Assembly: GCF_900636765.1 (NCBI RefSeq)
Contig: NZ_LR134313.1
Coordinates: forward strand, 2,108,001 to 2,172,000
DNA: 64,000 nt
Direction of reading: 5' to 3'
Origin: Neisseria canis
GTDB lineage: Bacteria > Pseudomonadota > Gammaproteobacteria > Burkholderiales > Neisseriaceae
Part shown: piece after piece, positions 37,313 to 46,900 of the stretch
How the letters are laid out: every line of letters starts with the position of its first letter
How positions within the stretch are numbered: the stretch's first letter is position 1
Translations under genes and position numbers: made by a program
Notes under the pieces: generated by a model
Told to the model about the DNA's origin: nothing
Seen by the model: the letters and a program-made list of their open reading frames with translations, nothing else
Database searches by the model: none

Positions 37313-37957
37313 ATGAACGATTTAAACAGTCTGCCGCTTCCTGAAGAGAATCAGGAAGACGGCCAGATTGAAGTTATCATTGCGCCGCCGGATCTGCGTA
37401 TCGGTGCAGTATTGCTGAATTCGCTTTTTACCTTCATTGCATTTATTCCCTTGATTTTATTACCGATTGTTTCCATCTTAATCTTCCCGCCACATTCAAG
37501 AACTATCGGTCTAAGCAACCAGCCAAACTCATTGCAAACCACGTTTGGATACTCGGCAATAATATTGTTGGCTTATCTGGTTCCCCTGATTTACTGCATC
37601 TGGCAAATTGTTATGATGAGCAAGTACGGCCAGTCACTGGGCAAGCGATTACTGAAAATCAAAGTGATTAAATCGAACGGTGATGAAGCAGGGTTTGTAG
37701 ATACTGTGTTGCAGCGCGAGTTATTTTACAGTATTGCCAGTTTTATTATTATATTTTTCACCACAGTTTTAGTAGAAACAATCTCCAACGCACTAATTCA
37801 AAAATATATAATAATGGGCTCCTCACTCATCCTTGCCTTCTTCATCTACTCACTGCCCAACCTAATCTGCCTGATCATGCTGTTTAACATTAAACGCGAC
37901 CGCCGAACCTTGCAGGATTATGTAGCCGATACCGTAGTAGTGAAGCTGCCTGAATAA
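37313..37957 (+). CDS. RDD family membrane protein
   Basis: 214-residue RDD-domain protein. The Arg-Asp region is degenerate: PDLRIGAVLLNSLFTFIAF has Asp-Leu-Arg near the first membrane segment. Four hydrophobic segments follow (about 38-60, 80-103, 142-165 and 168-195). The conserved loop KYGQSLGKRLLKIKVIKSNG is intact. GAGGATGATGAAAA precedes the ATG. RDD proteins are linked to transport of small molecules and ions, but no specific role is known here. A DUS hairpin (37962-38000) terminates it. Confidence 0.85.
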   Translation: MNDLNSLPLPEENQEDGQIEVIIAPPDLRIGAVLLNSLFTFIAFIPLILLPIVSILIFPPHSRTIGLSNQPNSLQTTFGYSAIILLAYLVPLIYCIWQIVMMSKYGQSLGKRLLKIKVIKSNGDEAGFVDTVLQRELFYSIASFIIIFFTTVLVETISNALIQKYIIMGSSLILAFFIYSLPNLICLIMLFNIKRDRRTLQDYVADTVVVKLPE

Positions 37958-37961
37958 ACTG

Positions 37962-38000
37962 CAATGCCTGTCTGAAAAACACTGTTTCAGACAGGCATTG
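37962..38000 (+). terminator. DUS-hairpin terminator after the RDD gene
   Basis: CAATGCCTGTCTGAAA with complementary arm, around a short loop, five bases past the stop. Confidence 0.82.
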
Positions 38001-38164
38001 TTTACTGCGCAACTGACCTGATTTAACCCTTTGGTAAAACCACGAAAATAAGGCTTATCTCAACATGGTAAGCCTTTTATAATCCCATCCCAAACACTTG
38101 CTCCCTGTTTTCAGACAGGCATAGCCGGTCTCTCACCTAATTCTTTACTTTCATCGGAATACCC

Positions 38165-38656
38165 ATGACTACCATCCTCATCCTATGCGGCTTAATCTGC
38201 ATCGTTATCGGCCTGCTCGGCACCATTTACCCCGCCATCCCGGGCTTGGGGCTGATGTTTGGCGGCGCATGGCTGCTGGCTTATGCGGGCGACTACCAAA
38301 TCATCGGCACCAATACCTTAATCGCATTAGGTGTGTTCGCAGCCGTCGGCACTGCCACCGATTATATAGCCGGCATGATGGGCGCCAAGTTTACCGGTGC
38401 CAGCAAACAGGCTATTTGGGGCGCGTTTATCGGCGGCATCGTCGGCGCTTTTTTCAGCATTCCCGGCTTATTAATCGGCCCGGTTATCGGCGCCGCTACG
38501 GGTGAAATCGTTGCCAGAAAAGACGTATGGTCGGCCGGAAAAGTGAGCATCGGCACGTTTATCGGGTTTATTCTCGGCGTGGTGGCAAAAGTCGGCTGCG
38601 CCGCCGCTATTGTACTGACGCTGGCTACGGTATGGATTGTCAGCCTGTTTAATTAA
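38165..38656 (+). CDS. DUF456 small membrane protein
   Basis: 163-residue membrane protein of the DUF456 family. It is almost wholly hydrophobic, with about four to five membrane segments and Gly-rich turns (GLLGTIYPAIPGLGLMFGG, GGIVGAFFSIPGLLIGPVIGA). The AIPGxG and PGxxxGP patterns are the family marks. Function unknown. It ends in a DUS hairpin at 38678-38719 that also serves dapE. Confidence 0.85.
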   Translation: MTTILILCGLICIVIGLLGTIYPAIPGLGLMFGGAWLLAYAGDYQIIGTNTLIALGVFAAVGTATDYIAGMMGAKFTGASKQAIWGAFIGGIVGAFFSIPGLLIGPVIGAATGEIVARKDVWSAGKVSIGTFIGFILGVVAKVGCAAAIVLTLATVWIVSLFN

Positions 38657-38677
38657 GCTTTTCAAACCCCATAAAAC

Positions 38678-38719
38678 AATGCCTGTCTGAAAGCAAACCG
38701 TTTTTTCAGACAGGCATTG
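38678..38719. terminator. Bidirectional DUS-hairpin terminator
   Basis: Inverted uptake sequences with a 12-base loop between convergent DUF456 and dapE genes. Confidence 0.82.
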
Positions 38720-38722
38720 TGT

Positions 38723-39958
<1,236 letters not shown>

Positions 39959-40010
39959 TCATTCCGTTACAATCACCTTACCCGAAAATTCTACAAAGGC
40001 CTGTCTGAAA

Positions 40011-40802
40011 ATGGAAAACAAAAAATTTATTTGGGACACCATCAGAGAAGAAACCGCAAGAGCCGCCGCCGAAGAGCCCATGCTGGCCAGCTTTCTGCAT
40101 TTAACCGTGCTGCGGCACAACTGCCTCGACCGCGTATTGGCGTTTCATTTGTCCAGCAAACTCTCCAGCACCACGATGGACGCGCGCGCTTTGTTTGAAA
40201 TCTATCTGCGCGCCCTGGAAGACGACCCTTCCATTTCAAAAGCCATGCAGGACGACATAAAAGCCTATTACGAGCGCGATCCCGCGTGCGACCAATATTG
40301 CCTGCCGCTGCTCTATTTCAAAGGCTTCCATGCCATTCAGGCACACCGCATCAACCACTGGCTGTGGCAAAACGGCCGCCAGACTTTGGCCTATTTTCTG
40401 CAAAACCGCTCATCGGAAGTGTTCGGCGTCGACATCCACCCCGCAGCGCGCTTCGGCAGCGGCATCATGATTGATCACGGCACGGGCGTGGTGGTGGGAG
40501 AAACCGCTGTTTTGGGCAACGATATTTCGATTTTGCACGGCGTAACCCTCGGCGGTTCGGGCAAAGAAAGCGGCGACCGACACCCGAAAGTGGGCGACGG
40601 TGTCATGATAGGCGCCAACGCTTCCGTACTCGGCAACATCCTCATCGGAGAGTGCGCCAAAATCGGTGCGGGCAGCGTTGTGGTGGCGGACGTGGAGCCG
40701 AACACCACCGTTGTCGGCGTGCCTGCCAGAGCGGTGGGCAAAGCCAAAAACATGCCGGCCGCCGACATGGATCAAAACATTGCGTTTTTCTATTCGATTT
40801 GA
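40011..40802 (+). CDS. cysE: Serine O-acetyltransferase
   Basis: 263-residue CysE, which makes O-acetylserine for cysteine synthesis. The N-terminal helical domain (WDTIREETARAAAEEPMLASF, about 7-140) is followed by a left-handed beta helix of hexapeptide repeats (GSGIMIDHGTGVVVGETAVL to GAGSVVVADVEPN). The catalytic His and Asp lie in IDHGTG, and the coenzyme A loop is near GGSGKESGDRHPK. The frame runs open far upstream, but homology starts at the ATG at 40011, which is directly preceded by a DUS. It diverges from dapE. Confidence 0.95.
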   Translation: MENKKFIWDTIREETARAAAEEPMLASFLHLTVLRHNCLDRVLAFHLSSKLSSTTMDARALFEIYLRALEDDPSISKAMQDDIKAYYERDPACDQYCLPLLYFKGFHAIQAHRINHWLWQNGRQTLAYFLQNRSSEVFGVDIHPAARFGSGIMIDHGTGVVVGETAVLGNDISILHGVTLGGSGKESGDRHPKVGDGVMIGANASVLGNILIGECAKIGAGSVVVADVEPNTTVVGVPARAVGKAKNMPAADMDQNIAFFYSI

Positions 40803-40902
40803 ATCCGCTTTCAGACAGGCATCTTATCAACACGCAAATGCCTGTCTGAAACACATATAAAACAACCGGCAAACTGCGTTTGCCCCGTTTATCCATAGTA
40901 TA

Positions 40903-40937
40903 ATTATGCCTGTCTGAAAAGTTCAGACAGGCATAAT
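40903..40937 (+). terminator. DUS-hairpin terminator between cysE and the antiporter
   Basis: ATTATGCCTGTCTGAA pairs with its exact complement around a short loop, 100 bases past cysE. Two further single DUS copies precede it. Confidence 0.75.
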
Positions 40938-41008
40938 GGTATCGGCTAACAACTCACAATAACATTTGCCGCTGTCTTTCCAAAACCCGCTATCTGTGGA
41001 GCCTTTCC

Positions 41009-42991
41009 GTGCATTTCTCACTCGCACCCGTCGTTCTCGTCTTACTTGTTGCCGTTATCGCGGTTATTGCCTGCCGCCGTTTCAACATTCCCTCCATGCT
41101 GGGCTATCTGCTGGTCGGCTTTATCGCCGGCCCGGGCGTGCTGCACCTCATCCCGCAAAGCAGCGCTACCGACTATTTGGGGGAAATCGGTATCGTATTC
41201 CTGATGTTCAGCATCGGCTTGGAATTTTCACTTTCCAAACTGAACTCCATGCGCCGCTTGGTGTTCGGCTTGGGCGGCCTGCAAATCGGTATCACCCTTG
41301 CCGCCGTATTAGGCATCCTGATTATCAGCCAAAACACGCCGTTTACCCAGGCCTTTGCCGTTGCCGGCGCTTTGGTTATGTCGTCCACCGCCATCGTCAG
41401 CCGCATTCTTTCTGAAAAAACCGAATTGGGCCAGCAACACGGCCAAATGGCGATGGGCGTGTTGCTGATGCAGGATATCGCTGTGGTGCCGCTGATGATT
41501 CTGCTGCCCGCCCTGGCCGGAGGCAACAGCGGCAACCTTTGGTGGGAGCTTTCCCTTGCCGCGGTCAAAATGGTGCTCACACTTTGCGTATTGTTTATCA
41601 TCGGCAGCCGCGTGATGACACCCTGGTTCCGCTTGGTGGCAAAAGCCAAGTCGTCGGAACTGTTCATGATCAATGTTTTACTGGTCACACTGGGCATCGC
41701 CTACCTTACCGAACTGGAAGGCCTCTCACTTGCCTTAGGCGCATTCGTGGCCGGCATGCTGCTTTCGGAAACCGAATACCGCTTCCAAGTGGAAGACGAT
41801 ATCCGACCGTTTCGCGACATTTTGCTCGGCTTCTTTTTCATCACGGTAGGCATGAAGCTCAACCTCAACGTTTTGGTGGAAAACTGGCCTTTGGTCATGA
41901 TTTTGCTCGCCATTATTATTCCGCTGAAAGCCCTGATCGTTTTCCTGATTGCCTGGCGCATGAAGCACACCGGCGCCGAAAGCCTGAAAGCAGCCCTATA
42001 TCTGGCGCAAGGCGGTGAGTTCGGCTTCGTTATTCTCGCCGTAAGCGGCAATCTGGCCCTTATTTCCGACAATTTGGAGCAGGCCGCCACCGCCGCCATC
42101 CTGCTTTCCATGATCGCCGCACCATTTATCCTCAACGGCAGCGATAAGGCCATCAACAAACTGATTAAGCCGAGCTGGGATCTGCAAGCAGCCGATCTGC
42201 AAAAAATGCTGATTGACACCATGAGCAAATCCGACCATATCCTACTTATCGGTTTCGGACGCGGCGGCCAAAACATCGGCAGAATACTGGCTGCACAAGA
42301 TATCCCCTACTATGCCTTGGATTTAGACGCAGAGCGGGTTCAAATAGCGCGCGGCATCGGCGAGCCCGTTGCGTTCGGCGATGCCAAACGCAAAGAGATT
42401 CTTGAAGCAGCCGGCCTCTCCCGTGCACAAGCCGTAATCATCACGCTGAACAACATGCACGAAACGGAGCACGTTCTCGACAGCATCATGCATCTGCATC
42501 CCACCATGCCGGTCCATGTACGCGCCGTTACCGATGACTATATCGACAAATTTACCGACTTAGGCGCAGAAGAAGTTATCTCCGACACACGCGAAGCCAG
42601 CCTCGCCCTAGCCTCTTTCGCCATGATCAACAGCGGCCTCTCCTACCAGCGCGTGCATCAAATCATTTCCGACGTAAGACGCAGCCGCTACCAAATTTTA
42701 GAAGGCTTAATCAGCGGCTCCGACGATGAAGAAAGTTTTTACAATGAAATCAACAGCGTAAACCGATACGCTTTCGCCCTGCCGCGGGAAGCTTACGCCG
42801 TGGGTAAAAGCATCCGGGAGCTTCCCCTGAACGAAACACAAGTGAAGCTCGCTGCCGTCCGCCGTCAAACCAGCCAAATCCGTGATTTCACTCCCGATTT
42901 CGTACTTGAACCTAACGACATCCTGATTATCATCGGCAGAAAAGAAAAAATAATTTCTTTTGAAAACTGGTCGTTACAAGGAAGCGAATAA
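41009..42991 (+). CDS. CPA2 cation:proton antiporter with RCK domains (KefB/YbaL-like)
   Basis: 660-residue monovalent cation:proton antiporter-2. Twelve or so membrane segments (residues about 5-385) include SMLGYLLVGFIAGPG and the family LALGAFVAGMLLSETEYRFQVEDDIRPFRDILLGFFF. A TrkA-N (RCK) NAD-binding domain follows at about 408-525 (HILLIGFGRGGQNIGRIL, Rossmann GxGxxG), then a TrkA-C domain to the end. It should exchange K+ or Na+ for H+. The glutathione-binding signature of KefB/C is not evident. Translation starts at GTG 41009, with GGAG upstream. It stands alone. Confidence 0.9.
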   Translation: MHFSLAPVVLVLLVAVIAVIACRRFNIPSMLGYLLVGFIAGPGVLHLIPQSSATDYLGEIGIVFLMFSIGLEFSLSKLNSMRRLVFGLGGLQIGITLAAVLGILIISQNTPFTQAFAVAGALVMSSTAIVSRILSEKTELGQQHGQMAMGVLLMQDIAVVPLMILLPALAGGNSGNLWWELSLAAVKMVLTLCVLFIIGSRVMTPWFRLVAKAKSSELFMINVLLVTLGIAYLTELEGLSLALGAFVAGMLLSETEYRFQVEDDIRPFRDILLGFFFITVGMKLNLNVLVENWPLVMILLAIIIPLKALIVFLIAWRMKHTGAESLKAALYLAQGGEFGFVILAVSGNLALISDNLEQAATAAILLSMIAAPFILNGSDKAINKLIKPSWDLQAADLQKMLIDTMSKSDHILLIGFGRGGQNIGRILAAQDIPYYALDLDAERVQIARGIGEPVAFGDAKRKEILEAAGLSRAQAVIITLNNMHETEHVLDSIMHLHPTMPVHVRAVTDDYIDKFTDLGAEEVISDTREASLALASFAMINSGLSYQRVHQIISDVRRSRYQILEGLISGSDDEESFYNEINSVNRYAFALPREAYAVGKSIRELPLNETQVKLAAVRRQTSQIRDFTPDFVLEPNDILIIIGRKEKIISFENWSLQGSE

Positions 42992-43058
42992 TTTCCTCAA
43001 AAAGCACTTGCGCAGAAAGCCAGAATTTGGTTTAATCACGTTCTCACAGCAAACACAA

Positions 43059-43134
43059 GGGTGATTAGCTCAGTTGGTAGAGCGTCTGCCTTACAAGCAG
43101 AATGTCGGCGGTTCGACTCCGTCATCACCCACCA
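43059..43134 (+). tRNA. tRNA-Val (TAC), copy 1
   Basis: 76 nt with encoded CCA. The acceptor stem GGGTGAT pairs with ATCACCC. Anticodon loop CTTACAA gives TAC, and the T arm is GGTTCGACTCC. First of three identical copies. Confidence 0.95.
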
Positions 43135-43146
43135 AGCTTTTCGCGC

Positions 43147-43223
43147 GGAGTGGTAGTTCAGTTGGTTAGAATACCGGCCTGTCACGCCGGGGGTCGCGGG
43201 TTCGAGCCCCGTCCACTCCGCCA
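43147..43223 (+). tRNA. tRNA-Asp (GTC), copy 1
   Basis: 77 nt with encoded CCA. The acceptor GGAGTGG pairs with CCACTCC, and discriminator G is as in tRNA-Asp. Anticodon GTC lies in CTGTCAC. It is 12 bases after tRNA-Val and probably in one transcript. Confidence 0.95.
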
Positions 43224-43233
43224 ACAATACAAC

Positions 43234-43256
43234 AAAGCGTTTACGCAAACGCTTTT
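43234..43256 (+). terminator. Hairpin between tRNA repeat units, copy 1
   Basis: Stem AAAGCGTTT / AAACGCTTT around ACGC followed by T residues. It could terminate each tRNA pair or act as a processing signal. An identical copy is at 43440-43462. Confidence 0.65.
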
Positions 43257-43264
43257 ATTATTTA

Positions 43265-43340
43265 GGGTGATTAGCTCAGTTGGTAGAGCGTCTGCCTTAC
43301 AAGCAGAATGTCGGCGGTTCGACTCCGTCATCACCCACCA
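43265..43340 (+). tRNA. tRNA-Val (TAC), copy 2
   Basis: Identical to the first copy, exactly 206 bases downstream. Confidence 0.95.
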
Positions 43341-43352
43341 AGCTTTTCGCGC

Positions 43353-43429
43353 GGAGTGGTAGTTCAGTTGGTTAGAATACCGGCCTGTCACGCCGGGGGT
43401 CGCGGGTTCGAGCCCCGTCCACTCCGCCA
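43353..43429 (+). tRNA. tRNA-Asp (GTC), copy 2
   Basis: Identical to the first tRNA-Asp, 206 bases downstream. Confidence 0.95.
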
Positions 43430-43439
43430 ACAATACAAC

Positions 43440-43462
43440 AAAGCGTTTACGCAAACGCTTTT
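43440..43462 (+). terminator. Hairpin between tRNA repeat units, copy 2
   Basis: Same AAAGCGTTT / AAACGCTTT hairpin as at 43234-43256, before the third tRNA pair. Confidence 0.65.
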
Positions 43463-43470
43463 ATTATTTA

Positions 43471-43546
43471 GGGTGATTAGCTCAGTTGGTAGAGCGTCTG
43501 CCTTACAAGCAGAATGTCGGCGGTTCGACTCCGTCATCACCCACCA
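43471..43546 (+). tRNA. tRNA-Val (TAC), copy 3
   Basis: Third identical copy at a 206-base period. Confidence 0.95.
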
Positions 43547-43558
43547 AGCTTTTCGCGC

Positions 43559-43635
43559 GGAGTGGTAGTTCAGTTGGTTAGAATACCGGCCTGTCACGCC
43601 GGGGGTCGCGGGTTCGAGCCCCGTCCACTCCGCCA
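43559..43635 (+). tRNA. tRNA-Asp (GTC), copy 3
   Basis: Third identical copy. The flank after it differs from the earlier two, so the array ends here. Confidence 0.95.
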
Positions 43636-43711
43636 ATTCTTATCATAACCTGATAATTAATATAATGAATTTCGGGTTATATCTGTTTTATGTACCATAT
43701 ATGTACCTCAC

Positions 43712-43743
43712 AAAAAAGCCGGTGATTAATCACCGGCTTTTTT
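43712..43743 (+). terminator. Terminator of the tRNA array
   Basis: AAAAAAGCCGGTGATTA with perfect complementary arm and T-run. It is a strong Rho-independent signal before the Rhs locus. Confidence 0.88.
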
Positions 43744-43768
43744 CATATATAATAAGCTGTAAGAAATC

Positions 43769-43903
43769 CTGTCTGAAACCTTTTATTTCCTCCAACTTCC
43801 CACCCCCTCCGCCTTTTCAAACCGGCATCCGCACACTTGGCAAAACCGCCCCTTTGCGCTAACCTTCCGTCATCTCTTTACCTCCTTGGTTACCGGAATC
43901 CCC
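43769..43903 (+). repeat. Duplicated leader of VgrG-Rhs genes, copy 1
   Basis: CT-rich stretch (with CCACCCCCTCCGCCTTTTC) before the first Rhs gene. It recurs nearly exactly at 51068-51202 before the second. The shared leader shows that the 7.3-kb duplication began upstream of the coding sequence. Confidence 0.75.
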
Positions 43904-46900
43904 ATGCGCACCCAAGCCTACCATCTCGACTTCTCCCGATTCTCGCCCGAGCTCTCCGTTTCACGATTCGACGCTACCGAAACCGTCAACCGGCCATACC
44001 GGATCGAAGTCTGGTTCTCTTCTCCCGATGCCGATTTACCCCTCTCTTCCTATATCAACCAACAGCTGCGATTCTCCGTCCTCCCCGAAGCCGGAACCCT
44101 CGCCAATCTCAACCCGATGTATGCGCCCGAACCGCTCAAACTCTGGAACGGTATCGTCACTTCCTGCGAGAAACTGTCCGTATCCAACGATGAAACGCTC
44201 TACCGGCTGATCATGGCGCCGCGACTGGCCGCACTCGCCCACCACCGCGCTTCACGACTGTTTCAAAACCAGTCCGTACCCGACATCATTGCCGCGGTTT
44301 TGAAACACCGCGGTTTCTCCGGCGTCGATTTCCGCTTCAACCAAAGCCGTTCTTACGGGGTACGCGAGTATGTCACCCAATACCAGGAAAGCGATCTCGA
44401 CTTTATCTGCCGCTTATGCGAGGAGGAAGGCATTTGGTTTGTCTTCGAGCAATCCGGGCAGCACAGGGATGTGGTGGTGTTCGGCGATGCCCCCGCCCAT
44501 TATCTAAGGGATAAGGTGCCGCCCTACCCCTTCCGCCCCCATGCCGGATTGGAGAGCGCCAGCGAGGAGGCGGTATTCGATTTGCGGGTCAAACACAATC
44601 CGATTGTGCAATCCGTACGCGTCGGCGACTACAATTACCGTGATGCCGATACCGATTTGGCCCACCGGGAGTTCAACCGGGCCGACGATGCTTCGGTTTT
44701 GCTCGGCTCCGACTCCTTTTGGGGGCTGCATCAAAAGTCGCCCGACGAGGCCGCCCTTCAGACAGGCCTGTTGCAGCAGCTCAATCTGTGCCGTCGGATC
44801 GAGGCGGACGGCAGCGGCAATGTGACCGCGCTATGCCCCGGTAAGGTGTTTCAAACTTCTCCCGCCTTTCATGAGGCGCCCGACGGCTGGCTGGTGCTGT
44901 CCGTCTCTCACCGCGGCAGCCGCGACCAAGCATACAGCCACCACTTCACCGCCATCCCCGCACAAACCGTATTCCGCCCCCAACGGGGCACGCCCCGGCC
45001 GAGTATCAGCGGTACCTTGCCCGCCCGCATCACCAGCCCCGGCAACTACACTTATGCCTATATCGACGAGATGGGGCGCTACCGAGTAAAGCTGCCGTTC
45101 GACCTCGACGAATGGAGCCCGGGCGGAGAAAGCCGTCCCATCCGACTGGCCAAACCCTATGCCGGCCCCGACTACGGCCAACACTTTCCGCTGCACGAAG
45201 GTACCGAAGTGATGCTGTCGTTCGTGCAGGGTAATCCCGACCGACCCTACATCAGCGGGGTGATGCACGACAGTTCCCACCCCGACCATGTTCCCGCCGA
45301 TTGGAACACCCGCAACGTCATCCGCACCTGGGCGAACAACAAACTGCGGATGGAAGACAAACAGGGTCAGGAACACATCAAACTGGCGACCGAATACGGC
45401 AAAACCCAACTCAACCTCGGCCATATCGTCGACAGCCAACGCCAAAAACGCGGCGACAACGGCGAAGGCTTCGAGCTGCGTACCGACAGCTGGGGCGCAC
45501 TAAGGGCGGGTAAGGGTTTGTTTATCAGTGCCGATGCCCAAAATCAGGCTGCGGGGCAGGTGTTGGATATGTCGGAAACCGTCAAGCGTTTGGAAGAGGC
45601 ATTATCGCTGGCCAAACAGTTGGACGATGCGGCTAAAAATGCCAAGAACGATGCTACTGAAAGTCAGGCACAGAAGAACCAGCTGCAAAGCAGTTTGAAA
45701 GATCTGCAACATGCGGGCATCATCCATTCCGCACCGGGCGGCATCGCCACCTCCACCCCGCAGAGCCAGCTGCACACTGCCGGCAGCCATATCCATTGGG
45801 TCAGCGGCGGCGACAGCAATATCAGTGCCGGTAAAAACTTTACTGCTCACGCCCGGGAAGGGCTCAACCTGTTCGCCCAAAGCAAAGGCGCCAAACTCCA
45901 GGCCAATCAGGGCGCGGTGACGATACAGGCGCAAAACGACCGTATGCAGGTCAATGCCTTAAAAGATTTGGAACTCTCTTCCAGCAGCACCAAAGTGACG
46001 GTGGCGGGAAAGCAGGAAGTGATGATTACCGGCGGCGGGGGCAGCTATATCCAGCTGAAAGACGGCGAAATCGTACTCGGTTCGCCCAAAATCGTGCGGG
46101 TTAAAGCACCGGCAATGCCGGTGGGCGGCGGCGACAGTTTCAATTTCAACGGTTTCCCGCTGACCGATAAAATCTGTATCCCCTGTAAGATTGCCGAACT
46201 TACCGGCAAACCGGTCAATCCCGTTTCCGGTATCAAAGTGTTGCCCGATGAAACCGATTTCGCCTTTGACGGACTGGTACCTTTCGTTTGGAGCCGCAGT
46301 TACTTCTCCGATGTGGCCGAGTCCGGCTGGTTGGGGCAAGGATGGATTACCGCACTCAGCGCCAAACTCGAACGCATCGGCGGCCGCTTCAGCTATACCG
46401 ATACCCAGGGGCGCAACTTCAATCTGCCCGAACTGTCCGAAAGCGACGGACAAATGCTGTTTGAAGCCGAGCAGATCGTCTTCGAACGCATCGGCAACGG
46501 CAGCTATCAAATCAGCAGTCTCGACGGCAGCAGCAAACTGCACTTTGCGCCGCTGCATTTGAACGGCCATGACCGCAGCGGCAGCGGTAACGGTGTTTAC
46601 CCCCTGATTCGTGTCAGCGACCGCTTCGGTAACGGTTACCGCATTGTGTATGACGACCATGGCTTACCCGCCTATGTGACCGACAGTCTTCAGCGCACCA
46701 TCCGCTTCCACTTTACCGATCTCCGGCCTAACGAAGCGGATACGAAACATAGCCCCGTTTACCGTCTGACCCACATTGCCCTGCAACAAGGTACGCAGCC
46801 GGATGATGCGGCAGACGAGATGCTGGTTGTTTACCGCTATGACGACAACGGCAACCTGAGCGAAGTCTATGACGGCCGTGGCCGTCTCCGCCGCCGTTTC

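Noticed and set aside
43059..43635. Possible CRISPR-like array from 206-bp direct repeats
   Set aside because: The repeat units are tRNA-Val/tRNA-Asp genes with complete cloverleaves. There are no short repeats with unique spacers and no cas genes.
43036..43636. Open frames of 65-90 codons across the tRNA repeats, on both strands
   Set aside because: They are translations of tRNA sequence, repeated identically with each unit.
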